A stretch of 34,834 nt of DNA from SLRI01 sp964460465 (GTDB lineage Bacteria; Pseudomonadota; Alphaproteobacteria; Geminicoccales; Geminicoccaceae). Shown here piece by piece: positions 24,571 to 33,091 of the stretch. Made by a program: the position numbers and the translations under genes. Where the stretch lies: assembly GCA_964460465.1 (NCBI GenBank), contig CAYWSB010000047.1:1-34834 (forward strand). The letters are read 5' to 3'. Under the pieces are notes generated by a model. It was not told where the DNA came from and searched no databases. It saw only the letters and a list, made by a program, of their open reading frames with translations. The first letter of the stretch is position 1, and each line of letters begins with the position of its first letter.

Positions 24571-24602
24571 GAACGAGCGGGGGCCCCCGCGCCCCCTCCG
24601 TC
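24571..24602. repeat. GC-rich intergenic repeat, family 2 copy e
   Basis: GAACGAGCGGGGGCCCCCGC then GCCCCCTCCGTC, with the perfect palindrome CGGGGGCCCCCG at 24578-24589. It lies in the 130-bp gap between two leftward ABC operons, just past the end of the upstream one, and may end its transcript. A copy of the same element is at 28849. Confidence 0.55.
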
Positions 24603-24618
24603 TCCTGGCCGGCAGGCC

Positions 24619-25449
24619 TCAGTCCTTGCTGCCGCTGGCGGCGATCGAGGCCGCGAAGAAGCGCTGGAACACCACCAGCACGAGCATCGGGATGATCGAG
24701 ACGAAGAAGGCGCCGGCGAAGATCAGGCTGTAGTTGGTCCCGTAGAAGTCGGAGAACTGGGCGATGGCCACCGCCGCCACCTTGTAGTCCGGGGCGGGGG
24801 CGATGATCAGCGGCCAGAGATAGGCCTGCCACTGGAAGACGAAGAGGATCAGCCCGGCGCTGATCAGGGCCGGCACCGACAAGGGCACGTAGATCCGCCA
24901 GAAGATCCCGAACCAGCCCATGCCGTCGATCATCGCCGCTTCGCGCAGCTCCTTCGGGATGCCCATGAAGAACTGGCGCAGGAGGAAGACGGCGAGGCCG
25001 TTGCCGATGCCCGGCAGGATCAGCCCGGTATAGGTGTTCTGCAGCCCGTAGCCGCGCATGATGCCGAACAGCGGCAGGGCGATCGCATCGAACGGGATGA
25101 GAAAGCTCACCACCATGACGATGAAGACGGCCTCGCGAAAGCGGAACTGCATGACCGCCAGCGCGAACCCGGCCTTGGCCGAGACGACGAGCCCGACCAC
25201 CACCGTCACCGCGGTCACGTACATGGTGTTGAAGATCGCCCGCGCGAACGGGCCGGACCAGAGCTCGACCACGTGCGCCAGCGTGACCGTGCGCGGCCAG
25301 AGCGTCCACGGGCTCAAGGGCGAGAGAAAGGCGAAGATCTCGGTCTGCGGGCGAAGCGCGCTCACCGTCACCCACCAGAGCGGCAGGAAGAACAAGAGCC
25401 CGAGCAGCGCAATGGCCAGCGTCCGCAGCACCAGCTCCCGGCTGCTCAT
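24619..25449 (-). CDS. Sugar ABC transporter permease (MalG/UgpE type), system 2
   Basis: This is a 276-aa protein with six helices and the EAA loop KELREAAMIDGMGWFGIFWR (about 175-194). It differs clearly from the MalG-type permease at 13973-14878. Its ATG overlaps the stop of the partner permease gene (ATGA). No ATPase gene follows; the transcript probably ends at the palindrome at 24578. Confidence 0.9.
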   Translation of the reverse strand: MSSRELVLRTLAIALLGLLFFLPLWWVTVSALRPQTEIFAFLSPLSPWTLWPRTVTLAHVVELWSGPFARAIFNTMYVTAVTVVVGLVVSAKAGFALAVMQFRFREAVFIVMVVSFLIPFDAIALPLFGIMRGYGLQNTYTGLILPGIGNGLAVFLLRQFFMGIPKELREAAMIDGMGWFGIFWRIYVPLSVPALISAGLILFVFQWQAYLWPLIIAPAPDYKVAAVAIAQFSDFYGTNYSLIFAGAFFVSIIPMLVLVVFQRFFAASIAASGSKD

Positions 25450-26306
25450 CGGTCCGCGTCCTCGGGCGAGCGCATCATGCGGAACTGGATCAGCACCACC
25501 GCCAGGACCACGCTGACCAGGACCACCGTCGCCGCCGCCGCACTCCGGCTGTCGCCGAGCTCGAAGCCCTGGCTGTAGATCTCGTTCATGATCAGGTTGG
25601 TGCTGCCCTGCGGCCCGCCCTGGGTCAGGATCTGCACCGGCGCGAAGACGAGGAAGTTGGCCACCGTGTTGGCCACGAGCACGAAGGTCAGCGTCCGGCG
25701 CAGCTGCGGCAGGGTCACGTAGCGGAACTGCTGGAAGCGGCCGGCGCCGTCGATCCTGGCCGCCTCGTAGAGCGTCTTCGGGATCTCCTGCAGCCCGGCC
25801 AGGAGGAACGTCATCCAGTAGCCGACGCCGATCCAGCTCACGATCAGGATGATCGACGCCAAGGCCTGGTCGGGCGAGGTCAGGAAGCGCTGCGGCTCGA
25901 AGCCCATGGCCACGATCAGCGCGTTGACCGGCCCGTCGGGCCTGAGCCCCACCCCCCAGACCACCGCCGACACGCTCTGCGGGATGGCCACGGGCAGGAG
26001 GATCATCGTCCGCCAGAGCCCGATCAGCGGCACCGCGACGTTCATCAGGAGGGCCAGCGCCAGCGCGATCGCGATCTGCAGCGGGTTGACGATCAGCGAG
26101 TAGACCGCCGTCACCACGAGGCTGTTCAGGAACTGCGGGTCGGTGAAGATGAAGAGATAGTTCTCGAGGCTCGGGCCCTCGCCGCGCGGCGGCCGCAGCG
26201 AGAGGTCGATCGCGAAGACGGCCGGCCACAGGCGCAGCAGCACGACCGCGAGCAGGGCGGGCCCCAGAAAGGCCAGGATCACCAGGGGCTGGCGCAGACG
26301 ATCCAC
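25446..26306 (-). CDS. Sugar ABC transporter permease (MalF/UgpA type), system 2
   Basis: This is a 286-aa permease with six membrane helices and the coupling loop KTLYEAARIDGAGRFQQFRY. The start is GTG at 26304-26306 with GAGGG upstream, 99 bp after the binding-protein gene. That gap holds only short GC-rich stems such as GCGCC 26365-26369 with GGCGC 26374-26378. Confidence 0.9.
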   Translation of the reverse strand: MDRLRQPLVILAFLGPALLAVVLLRLWPAVFAIDLSLRPPRGEGPSLENYLFIFTDPQFLNSLVVTAVYSLIVNPLQIAIALALALLMNVAVPLIGLWRTMILLPVAIPQSVSAVVWGVGLRPDGPVNALIVAMGFEPQRFLTSPDQALASIILIVSWIGVGYWMTFLLAGLQEIPKTLYEAARIDGAGRFQQFRYVTLPQLRRTLTFVLVANTVANFLVFAPVQILTQGGPQGSTNLIMNEIYSQGFELGDSRSAAAATVVLVSVVLAVVLIQFRMMRSPEDADR

Positions 26307-26405
26307 CGGACGGCCCTCGACGACGGGCTGATCACACCAGGAGCGCGGCCACAGGGCCCGCCTCGCGCCGAGCGGCGCCGGCGGACCCCGACCGCGACCC
26401 GCCGG

Positions 26406-27671
26406 TCAAAGACGGGCGAGCAGGCGGGCCAGCCGGCTCTCGGTCTGCTGCAGGACCTCCGCGGCATCGGCCCCGTTGCGGATGTCGCCGAAGGCCCTGT
26501 TCATCTCCGTCTCGAACGCGACATAGCCGACGCTGCGCGGCCGGACGACGGCGGTGTTCGCCATCTCGTAGACCATGATGTCGAGCACCGGGCCGATCTT
26601 GTCGGTCATCTCGGCGAGCCGCCCCTGGTACTTCTCGAAGCCCGCGGCATTGACCGGGAGAAGGGCGAAATTGACGGTCGTCTGGTAGGAGCCCTCGGCC
26701 GTCAGCGTGGCGAACGCGGCGAACTTCCGCGCCCCTTCGAGATTGGCGGCGTGCGGGTTGATGCCGAGCGCCCAGGCCCCCGTCGGCGTGACCGGCTCGC
26801 CAGCCGCGAAGTAGGGGATCGGCGCCACCCCGTAGTCGAGACCCTCGATCCGGTTGAAGCGATTGAGCGCCCAGGGACCGCCGATGAAGAACGCCACCTC
26901 GCCCCGCTCGAACAGGTCGTCGGTCTGCGCCGGCGTGACGCCCCGCGGTGCGAGCCCGCTCTCGAAGAGATCACCGTACCACGTCGCCACCTCGATCCAC
27001 TTCTCGCCGGTGAGCGCCGGCTCGAGCAGGTCGTCGCCGGTGAGCCCCGAGCCGGCACCGGCCGATTCGAACAACGGCTGCAACTGGTAGTAGCGGTCGA
27101 CCTGCTGGAACATCATTCCCCAGGTCGCCCCCGCCGCCTGCGCCGCCCGGGCCATCTCGACGAGCTCTTCCCAGGTCAGCCGGTTCCCGGGCGACGGGTC
27201 CGGATGCGCGATCCCGGCCGCATCCAGAAGATCGCGGTTGAAATAGAGCAGCTGGCTCGAGGTCCACATCGGATAGGCCCAGATCGAGCCGTCGTGGCTG
27301 ACGAGATCGATCTCGACCGGGTTGGGCACCGCCGCCTTGATCGCCGCGGCCTCGTCGTCGAGGTTCAAGAGATAGCCGCGCCGGGCGAAGGCCGGCACCC
27401 GTGGCGTGTCGGCCCCGTAGACGTCGATCGAGCTGTCCGCACTGCCGACCCGGCTCTCGACCGCCGTGTTCAGGTCGTTGAACGGCACCGACTGGTGCAC
27501 CACCCGGTACTCCGGATGCGCCGCCTCGAAGGCCGCGATCACCGGTGCGAACACGTCGTCGTTCTGCGCGGAGAGGAAGTTGATGGTCGTCTGGGCACTC
27601 GCCGCATTGACGAGGAGGGCGAGCGAGGCGGCGACACCGAACGTGGCGGCGCCGATGGCGGCATTGCGCAT
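26406..27671 (-). CDS. Extracellular solute-binding protein (ABC, family 1), system 2
   Basis: This is a 421-aa periplasmic protein. The signal peptide is about residues 1-23 (GVAASLALLVNAASAQ). Family features are VIAAFEAAHPEYRVVHQSVP, TSSQLLYFNRDLLDAAGI, FFIGGPWALNRF and TGAWALGINPHAAN. The ATG at 27669-27671 is preceded by AGGGAGT. It is the first gene of a three-gene operon without an ATPase gene and is divergent from a nucleoside-hydrolase-family gene, so a nucleoside- or ribosyl-like ligand is one possibility; ordinary sugars are equally possible. Confidence 0.9.
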   Translation of the reverse strand: MRNAAIGAATFGVAASLALLVNAASAQTTINFLSAQNDDVFAPVIAAFEAAHPEYRVVHQSVPFNDLNTAVESRVGSADSSIDVYGADTPRVPAFARRGYLLNLDDEAAAIKAAVPNPVEIDLVSHDGSIWAYPMWTSSQLLYFNRDLLDAAGIAHPDPSPGNRLTWEELVEMARAAQAAGATWGMMFQQVDRYYQLQPLFESAGAGSGLTGDDLLEPALTGEKWIEVATWYGDLFESGLAPRGVTPAQTDDLFERGEVAFFIGGPWALNRFNRIEGLDYGVAPIPYFAAGEPVTPTGAWALGINPHAANLEGARKFAAFATLTAEGSYQTTVNFALLPVNAAGFEKYQGRLAEMTDKIGPVLDIMVYEMANTAVVRPRSVGYVAFETEMNRAFGDIRNGADAAEVLQQTESRLARLLARL

Positions 27672-27755
27672 GGCACGAGTACTCCCTGAGGGCTGCTGGT
27701 TCCGACTTCTTGGGCGATCGGCGATGGCACAGCTTTGCGGCCGCGATCCCGCGGC

Positions 27756-27818
27756 TGTCAAGCTGATCCGGGGCCGACCGGCCGGCCCCGACTCGCCGCC
27801 CCACGCTCGCCTTTGACA
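27756..27818. promoter_or_regulatory. Divergent promoter region with two TTGACA boxes
   Basis: TTGACA on the minus strand (27756-27761) and on the plus strand (27813-27818) face outward from a palindrome GGGGCCG (27770-27776) / CGGCCCC (27783-27789). They lie between the binding-protein gene and the nucleoside-hydrolase gene. Neither has a convincing -10 box at the right distance, so the promoter call is weak. Confidence 0.3.
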
Positions 27819-27907
27819 GCGGGCCGGCGCTCGGCCAAACCTGCCGCCGCAAGGCCACGCCGCCGCCACGGCGCAGGCGAACGAACCGCCAGGGAGGACG
27901 ACCAGGG

Positions 27908-28840
27908 ATGGCGCTCAGCGAGGACGACCGCAAGCGGCTGCTCGAGGCCCCGAAGGGCCGGGTGCGGGTGGTCATGGACACCGACACCTTCAACGAGATC
28001 GACGACCAGTTCGCCATCGTGCAGATGATGCTCTCGCCCGGGAAGCTCGACGTCGAGGCCATCTACGCCGCCCCCTTCCTCAACAAGCGCGCCACGAGCC
28101 CCGGCCACGGCATGGAGCTCAGCTACGAGGAGATCTTCCGCATCCTCGAGCGCATCGGCGAGAAGCGCGACGACTTCGTCTTCCGCGGTGTCACCGACTA
28201 TGTCGGCTTCGAGAAGCAGCCGCGCGAGGCCCCGGCCGTCCACCACCTGATCGCCCGGGCCCGCGCCGGCACGCCCGAGAACCCGCTCTACGTCATCGCC
28301 ATCGGCGCCATCAGCAACGTGGCCTCGGCCCTCCTGCTCGCCCCCGACATCGTCGACCGCACCGTCGTCGTCTGGCTCGGCGGCAACGCGCTGGACTGGC
28401 CGCGCTCCTTCCGCCAGAACGCCGAGTTCAACCTCAAGCAGGACGTGGGCGGGGCGCAGGTCCTCTTCGATTGCGGCGTGCCGGTCGTCCTCGTGCCCGC
28501 CATGGGGGTCACCTCGCACCTGCACAGCACCGTGCCGGAGATCGAGCGCCACATCGAGCCCAAGGGTGCCATCGGCGCCTTCCTCGCCATGCGCTTCAAG
28601 GAGTACAGCACCGACCATGTCGGCTGGTCGAAGCCGATCTGGGACATGGCCGCCGTCGCCTGGCTGCTCGACCCCGACTGGACGCCTTCCTACCTCACCC
28701 CCACCCCGATCCTCACCGACGACATCGGCTGGCAGACCGACCCCAGCCGGCACACCATGCGCTACGTCCGCCACGTCGACCGCGACGCCATCCTCAAGGA
28801 CTTCATCAGCAAGCTCGACACCTTCGCCGCGCGGGGGTGA
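27908..28840 (+). CDS. Inosine-uridine nucleoside hydrolase family protein
   Basis: This is a 310-aa protein with the calcium-binding Asp cluster of the nucleoside hydrolase fold near the N-terminus: Asp24, Asp26, Asp32 and Asp33 in VMDTDTFNEIDDQFAIVQMM. The spacing differs from the usual DTDxGxDD by two residues. Further family stretches are VIAIGAISNVASALLLAPDI and VVVWLGGNALDWPRSFRQNA, with the DFN-like AEFNLKQD and IWDMAAVAWLL. The family splits N-glycosidic bonds of nucleosides. This divergent branch may act on another glycosyl compound. It starts at ATG 27908 (CAGGGAGG upstream), divergent from the ATPase-less ABC operon. Confidence 0.82.
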   Translation: MALSEDDRKRLLEAPKGRVRVVMDTDTFNEIDDQFAIVQMMLSPGKLDVEAIYAAPFLNKRATSPGHGMELSYEEIFRILERIGEKRDDFVFRGVTDYVGFEKQPREAPAVHHLIARARAGTPENPLYVIAIGAISNVASALLLAPDIVDRTVVVWLGGNALDWPRSFRQNAEFNLKQDVGGAQVLFDCGVPVVLVPAMGVTSHLHSTVPEIERHIEPKGAIGAFLAMRFKEYSTDHVGWSKPIWDMAAVAWLLDPDWTPSYLTPTPILTDDIGWQTDPSRHTMRYVRHVDRDAILKDFISKLDTFAARG

Positions 28841-28848
28841 GGCAAGAG

Positions 28849-28880
28849 AAGAGCCGGGGGCCCCCGTGCCCCCTCCGGAT
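28849..28880. repeat. GC-rich intergenic repeat, family 2 copy d
   Basis: AGAGCCGGGGGCCCCCGTGC then CCCCTCCGG, with the perfect palindrome CGGGGGCCCCCG at 28855-28866, 14 bp after the nucleoside-hydrolase stop. It matches the copy at 24571 over about 25 bases. It may end the nucleoside-hydrolase transcript. Confidence 0.55.
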
Positions 28881-29047
28881 TTGCCGCCGGCTGGAATCGC
28901 GGCGCGCGCCGGCCACCCGAGCGGTGCCACGCCATTGCGGCGGACCGCCCCGAAACGGTAGAGGAGATCGAGCCCGCGGCCGGGCCAGCCGCGGGGCGGT
29001 CGATCCCCCGGTGACCCGCCGGGCGGCCATGGCGCCGGGAGCCGGTC

Positions 29048-30199
29048 ATGACCTACGAGCCGAGGGATCCTGCCGGGATCGTGGCCGGTCCGCTGCCGCC
29101 CGCACCCGCCGATCCCGTCAAGGCCGAGCCGTTCATCGCCCCGCGCACCATCGCGCGCGGCCTGCTCGTGCTCATGCTGGCCGCCGCCGTCTGGTTCTTC
29201 CACGGCTTTTTGGTCCCGGTGCTCGCCGCCATGATCATCGCCTTCGCGACCTGGCCGCTCCACCTCCGCGCCCAGGCCGATCTCGGCATGGGGCGCACCC
29301 TCTCGGCGAGCCTCTTCGTGCTCACCATCGTCCTCTTCCTCGTGGCCCCGCTGGTCGTCGCCGCCGTCTACGCCGTCGACGAGCTGCGCCTGCTCGCCGA
29401 CTGGGCCGCCGCCGCCAACGAGTTCGGCGCCCCGGCCCCCGGCTGGCTGGTGGCGCTGCCCGCCGTCGGCGGCTGGCTCGCCGAGCGCTGGGACCTCCAT
29501 GTCGGCCAGCCCGGCGCCATCGGCGACCTCGTCGAGCTGGCCAGCGGCGAGACGATCGGCAGCCTCTACCGGGGCGCGCTGACCGTCGGCACCTTCGCCT
29601 TCGACCTCGTGCTGGCGCTGCTCTTCATGCTCATCACCCTCTTCGTCCTCTACCGCGACGGCGACCGCGCCGCGGCCCAGCTCGACCGCGTCGGCGAGCA
29701 CATCCTGCCCGACCGCTGGCAGCGCATCTCCCGCGTCGTCCCCCGCACGATCAGCGCCACCGTCATGGGCATGACCGTGATCGCCGTCGGCGAGGGCATC
29801 ATCCTCGGCACCGCCTACTGGATCGCCGGCGCCCCCTCGCCCGTCACGCTCGGCATCGCCACCGGCTTCCTCGCCCTGATCCCGGGCGGCGCCCCCCTCG
29901 CCATGACCCTCGTCTCGCTCTACCTCGTGCTCAGCGGCAGCCCCATCGCCGGCGTCGGCCTCTTCCTCTGGGGCGCCCTCGAGCTCTTCGTCGTCGACAA
30001 GACCATCCGCCCGGCCCTCGTCGGCGGGCCCGTCAAGCTGCCCTTCCTCCCCACCTTCTTCGGCCTCGTCGGCGGCATCAAGACGATGGGCATCGTCGGC
30101 CTCTTCGTCGGCCCGGTCCTCATGGCCCTCCTCGTCGGCGTCTGGCGGGAATGGGTCCGCGAGCTCGACGGCACCGCCCACCCGCCCGCCGACGACTAG
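29048..30199 (+). CDS. AI-2E family transporter (PerM/YdiK-like)
   Basis: This is a 383-aa membrane protein with about seven or eight hydrophobic segments in the PerM arrangement: two close together at the N-terminus (LLVLMLAAAVWFFHGFLVPV and ILFATWPL-like AMIIAFATWPL), a soluble middle section, then ALLFMLITLFVLYRDGDRAA and a long hydrophobic C-terminal part containing ALIPGGAPLAMTLVSLYL and FGLVGGIKTMGIVGLFVGPV. Family members export autoinducer-2 or act in Na+/H+ exchange; the substrate here is unknown. The ATG at 29048 follows GGGAG. It stands alone, 207 bp after the nucleoside hydrolase and 126 bp before the chaperone gene. Confidence 0.88.
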   Translation: MTYEPRDPAGIVAGPLPPAPADPVKAEPFIAPRTIARGLLVLMLAAAVWFFHGFLVPVLAAMIIAFATWPLHLRAQADLGMGRTLSASLFVLTIVLFLVAPLVVAAVYAVDELRLLADWAAAANEFGAPAPGWLVALPAVGGWLAERWDLHVGQPGAIGDLVELASGETIGSLYRGALTVGTFAFDLVLALLFMLITLFVLYRDGDRAAAQLDRVGEHILPDRWQRISRVVPRTISATVMGMTVIAVGEGIILGTAYWIAGAPSPVTLGIATGFLALIPGGAPLAMTLVSLYLVLSGSPIAGVGLFLWGALELFVVDKTIRPALVGGPVKLPFLPTFFGLVGGIKTMGIVGLFVGPVLMALLVGVWREWVRELDGTAHPPADD

Positions 30200-30325
30200 G
30201 CCTGGCCCCGCCACCCGCGGCCGGTCGGGGTGGTCGGGCGCGCCGGGCTGCGCCTTGCGGGCGGCGGGCGGCGGATGCATGATGCCTCTCGGGCGCGGCG
30301 CGATCGTGGCGTGCGGAGGCAGGCG

Positions 30326-30805
30326 GTGGACGAGCGGATCGTCGTGGACGGTTTCTTGCGCGAGCTCGGCCATCGCATCGGTGCCACCCTGGCGCTCGAC
30401 CCGGACGGCCAGTGCGCCATGACCTACGGCGCCGACCAGGAGCTCGCCGTCACCGTGCCGCCGGGCAGCGGCTCGGTGATCCTCTGGGCGCCCGTGGCCG
30501 ACTGCCCGGCCGCCGCGCGTGAGGCCTTCCTCGAGCGGGTGCTCAAGCTCGCCCTGCTCGGCATCGAGAACGGCGGCTGCCTGCTCGGCCTCGAGGGCGA
30601 CGGCCGCCGCATCGTCATGGCCCTCTGCCAGCCGGTCGGCCCCCTCGACGCCCGCGGCTTCGAGAACCTGCTCGCCAACTTCATCGCAACCGCCGGCGAG
30701 GCCAGGGCCAGCCTCGCCCAGCCGCCGGACCCGCCATCGCCCGGCGCGGCGCGCGCCACGGCCGAGGCGGGCGCCGCCTGGCAGACCCTGAATCTGCGCG
30801 CCTGA
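30326..30805 (+). CDS. CesT-like type III secretion chaperone
   Basis: This is a 159-aa protein that fits the CesT/Tir class I chaperone family in length and pattern: an N-terminal helix (VVDGFLRELGHRIGATLALD), a beta section (QCAMTYGADQELAVTVPPGS, SVILWAPVADC), a long dimer helix (REAFLERVLKLALLGIENGG), a further hairpin (LLGLEGDGRRIVMALCQPVG), and the closing helix (LDARGFENLLANFIATAGEA). Such proteins are acidic dimers that hold one secreted effector unfolded and guide it to the secretion ATPase. The start is GTG at 30326 behind GGAGG; longer frames upstream lack a good site. The gene lies 19 bp before the kinase-like gene, the classic chaperone-effector arrangement. Confidence 0.75.
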   Translation: MDERIVVDGFLRELGHRIGATLALDPDGQCAMTYGADQELAVTVPPGSGSVILWAPVADCPAAAREAFLERVLKLALLGIENGGCLLGLEGDGRRIVMALCQPVGPLDARGFENLLANFIATAGEARASLAQPPDPPSPGAARATAEAGAAWQTLNLRA

Positions 30806-30824
30806 GCGCCACGGGAGGGCAGGC

Positions 30825-33077
30825 ATGGCCAGTCCATTGGTGATCGCGACCAACAAGTTCCACGCGGGCCAGCCGCTGAGCCCGCAGCAGAAGAGCCTGC
30901 TGGCCGATGCCGGCATCCGCCCGCGCGGCGACAGCGCCCCGCGGCTGGTGCTCGCCGGCTACCGGCCCACCATCGGGGAGCGGCCGTCCCCGGACTCGGT
31001 CGACCTGCGCAGGCTCTCCCCCGGGCCGAAGCCGGCCCCCCAGAGTCCGCCCCAGAGCCCGCCCCACACCCAGCTGGCGGGCAACGCCGGTCCGCAGCCC
31101 GACACCGGCAAGCCGGCCACCGCAGCACCCAAAACCAAGCTGCCGCCGCGCATGCCGACCGGCGAGCAGCTCGTCGGGAAGATGGGGCGGTCGCCGACCG
31201 CGAACGTCACGCTCCTCGACCTCACGCTGCGCGAGATGGGCCGGCACTACAAGGCCGTCCTGCAGGCGGTCGACACCTACCAGGCCGACATCCGGGCCAC
31301 GCGCTTCGGCTCCGACCCCGCGACCCGGGGCATGCACGCGGCGGGCCTCGCACATCTGCTCGACCAGGTCGACAAGGCGGCCGACGAGCACCTCGCCAAG
31401 CACCCCGGCGACCAGGCGATGCGCGACCTCAAGACCCGGGTCGCCACCGAGCGGCAGCTCCTGAAGGACGCGGCCGCGAGCCCGAAGCTCGCCCTCGACC
31501 CGCGGCTCGCCCAGGGCCCGGGCCTGAGCTTCCACGAGGCGATCGAGCTGCAGCGCACCGGCAGGCGGCCCGACGACGCGGACCATGGCTCGCTCGACCT
31601 CTCCCTCTCGCGCCTGGCCGCGAGCGGCCTGCCCGGCGACCGCGCGGCCGTGCAGGACGCGCTCTCCACCTACCGCAACACCCTGGCGTCGCGGCGCATC
31701 GACGGCGATCCGGTCCTGCGCAAGACGGACCGCCTGGAGCTCGAGCGCGCCCTCGACAGGCTGGGCAAGGCGATCGACACGCACCTCCAGGGCCAGCCGC
31801 ACGACCGCTCGGTGCAGAAGCTGAAGGGCCAGCTCGCGGCCGAGCGGCAGCAGCTCCACGCCGTGGCCAACGACCCGGCCTTCGCGACACCCGGGTTGAA
31901 CCGGGGCAAGGGCTTGACCTTCCTGCAGGCGATGGAGCTGCAGCGCTTCGGCATCGCGCCCGGCCCCCGGATCACCTTCGACGAGGTCCACACCGACCAG
32001 CAGATCAAGAGGAGCAACGAGACCTTCGCCAGCGGCAACCTCAACACGGTGGCAAGGATCGAGTACGCCGACGGCCGGACCATGATCCTCAAGCCCGAGG
32101 CGGAGCGCGCCGGCAGCGGCAAGACCGACGGCAAGATGGGCATCCCCACCGACCAGCCGCACTACGGCAACCGCAACATCGCCACCCGCGTCGTCGACGA
32201 GTTCCTCGGCACGGGCATGACCACCAATGCCCAGTACGCCATCCACAACGGCCGGCTGCACCTCATCATGGACCAGGCACCGGGGGTGAGCGCCCACAGC
32301 AACTCGGTCGACGTCGCGGTGGCCAAGGACGACCCGGCCTACCAGATGCTCCTCCAGAGTGCCGCCGGCTCCAGGAGCGGCCGCCCCGATCCGGCCGACG
32401 TCGCGGAGGTCGAGAAGCCCGGCAAGATCAAGGTTTCAGTCCACGCCAACGGCACCTTCGAGCTCACGCGCAAAGCGCATGTCCCCTACGCCATCGACTA
32501 CCAGAATCCCGACCTCGCGCGCGCCATGTGCAACAAGGAGCTGATCGACTACCTCACCGGCCAGGGCGACCGGCATGCCGGCAACTACTTCATCGACATG
32601 GACCGGAGCGGCAGGCTCCTCGGCACGAAGCTGATCGACGACGACTCGTCCTTCGGCCAGTGGGACGACCTGGAGGCGATCTTCAAGGCCAAGCAGCAGG
32701 ACGCGATCGAGGGCCAAGGCTACAACGGGATCGGCATGCCGCTCCTCTTCGACCGGGCGAGCGTCGACCGGCTGCGGCAGCCGGGCGCCTGGCAGAAGCT
32801 CGAGGCCGACCTGAAGGGCCTGCTCGCACCCGCGGAGCTTGCCGCAGCCAAAAAGCGCTTCGACAAGCTGGTCGCCCATCTGGCAGACCCGGCCAGCAGC
32901 CGCTTCGTCATCACCGACTGGACCGCCAAGACCCTGCCGCCGGGCGACAGCCTCGAGCGACGCACCCCTGTCCGGTTCCTCCTCGACCATCCCGAGAAGA
33001 GCTATCTCGGCCGCGACAACGCGATCCTCCAGCACAAGATCGGCCAGGGCGTGACGCCGGCGCCGCTGCCGGGCTGA
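30825..33077 (+). CDS. Putative secreted effector with PI3/4-kinase-like domain
   Basis: This is a 750-aa protein. Residues 1-125 are Pro/Ser-rich and probably disordered, as expected for a secretion signal plus chaperone site. Residues 150-249 and 281-379 are two copies of a helical repeat, each ending with the same block (GLSFHEAIELQR, GLTFLQAMELQR). Residues about 395-720 look like a phosphatidylinositol-3/4-kinase-type catalytic domain: Lys423 (MILKPEAE), catalytic loop GDRHAGN (582-588 region, GQGDRHAGNYFIDMD) and metal-binding LIDDDSSFG (603-611). There is no N-terminal signal peptide. With the chaperone gene directly upstream, delivery into a eukaryotic cell to phosphorylate a lipid or protein is inferred. 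No secretion-apparatus gene is in the window. ATG 30825 follows GGGAGG. Confidence 0.65.
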   Translation: MASPLVIATNKFHAGQPLSPQQKSLLADAGIRPRGDSAPRLVLAGYRPTIGERPSPDSVDLRRLSPGPKPAPQSPPQSPPHTQLAGNAGPQPDTGKPATAAPKTKLPPRMPTGEQLVGKMGRSPTANVTLLDLTLREMGRHYKAVLQAVDTYQADIRATRFGSDPATRGMHAAGLAHLLDQVDKAADEHLAKHPGDQAMRDLKTRVATERQLLKDAAASPKLALDPRLAQGPGLSFHEAIELQRTGRRPDDADHGSLDLSLSRLAASGLPGDRAAVQDALSTYRNTLASRRIDGDPVLRKTDRLELERALDRLGKAIDTHLQGQPHDRSVQKLKGQLAAERQQLHAVANDPAFATPGLNRGKGLTFLQAMELQRFGIAPGPRITFDEVHTDQQIKRSNETFASGNLNTVARIEYADGRTMILKPEAERAGSGKTDGKMGIPTDQPHYGNRNIATRVVDEFLGTGMTTNAQYAIHNGRLHLIMDQAPGVSAHSNSVDVAVAKDDPAYQMLLQSAAGSRSGRPDPADVAEVEKPGKIKVSVHANGTFELTRKAHVPYAIDYQNPDLARAMCNKELIDYLTGQGDRHAGNYFIDMDRSGRLLGTKLIDDDSSFGQWDDLEAIFKAKQQDAIEGQGYNGIGMPLLFDRASVDRLRQPGAWQKLEADLKGLLAPAELAAAKKRFDKLVAHLADPASSRFVITDWTAKTLPPGDSLERRTPVRFLLDHPEKSYLGRDNAILQHKIGQGVTPAPLPG

Positions 33078-33091
33078 GCGGGGCGCCGACC

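Noticed and set aside
24619..25449. Possible recent duplication of the permease genes at 13973-15816
   Set aside because: The two CUT1 permease pairs share only family motifs (EAA loop), not extended identity, so they are separate old systems.
27758..30916. 1052-codon minus-strand frame
   Set aside because: Antisense to the nucleoside hydrolase, AI-2E and chaperone genes; acidic low-complexity product without a domain.
31143..33077. HipA-type toxin kinase as identity of the 750-aa protein
   Set aside because: The loop GDRHAGN with LIDDDSSFG fits PI3/4-kinase-like enzymes better, there is no HipB-like repressor gene, and a CesT-like chaperone gene is next to it.
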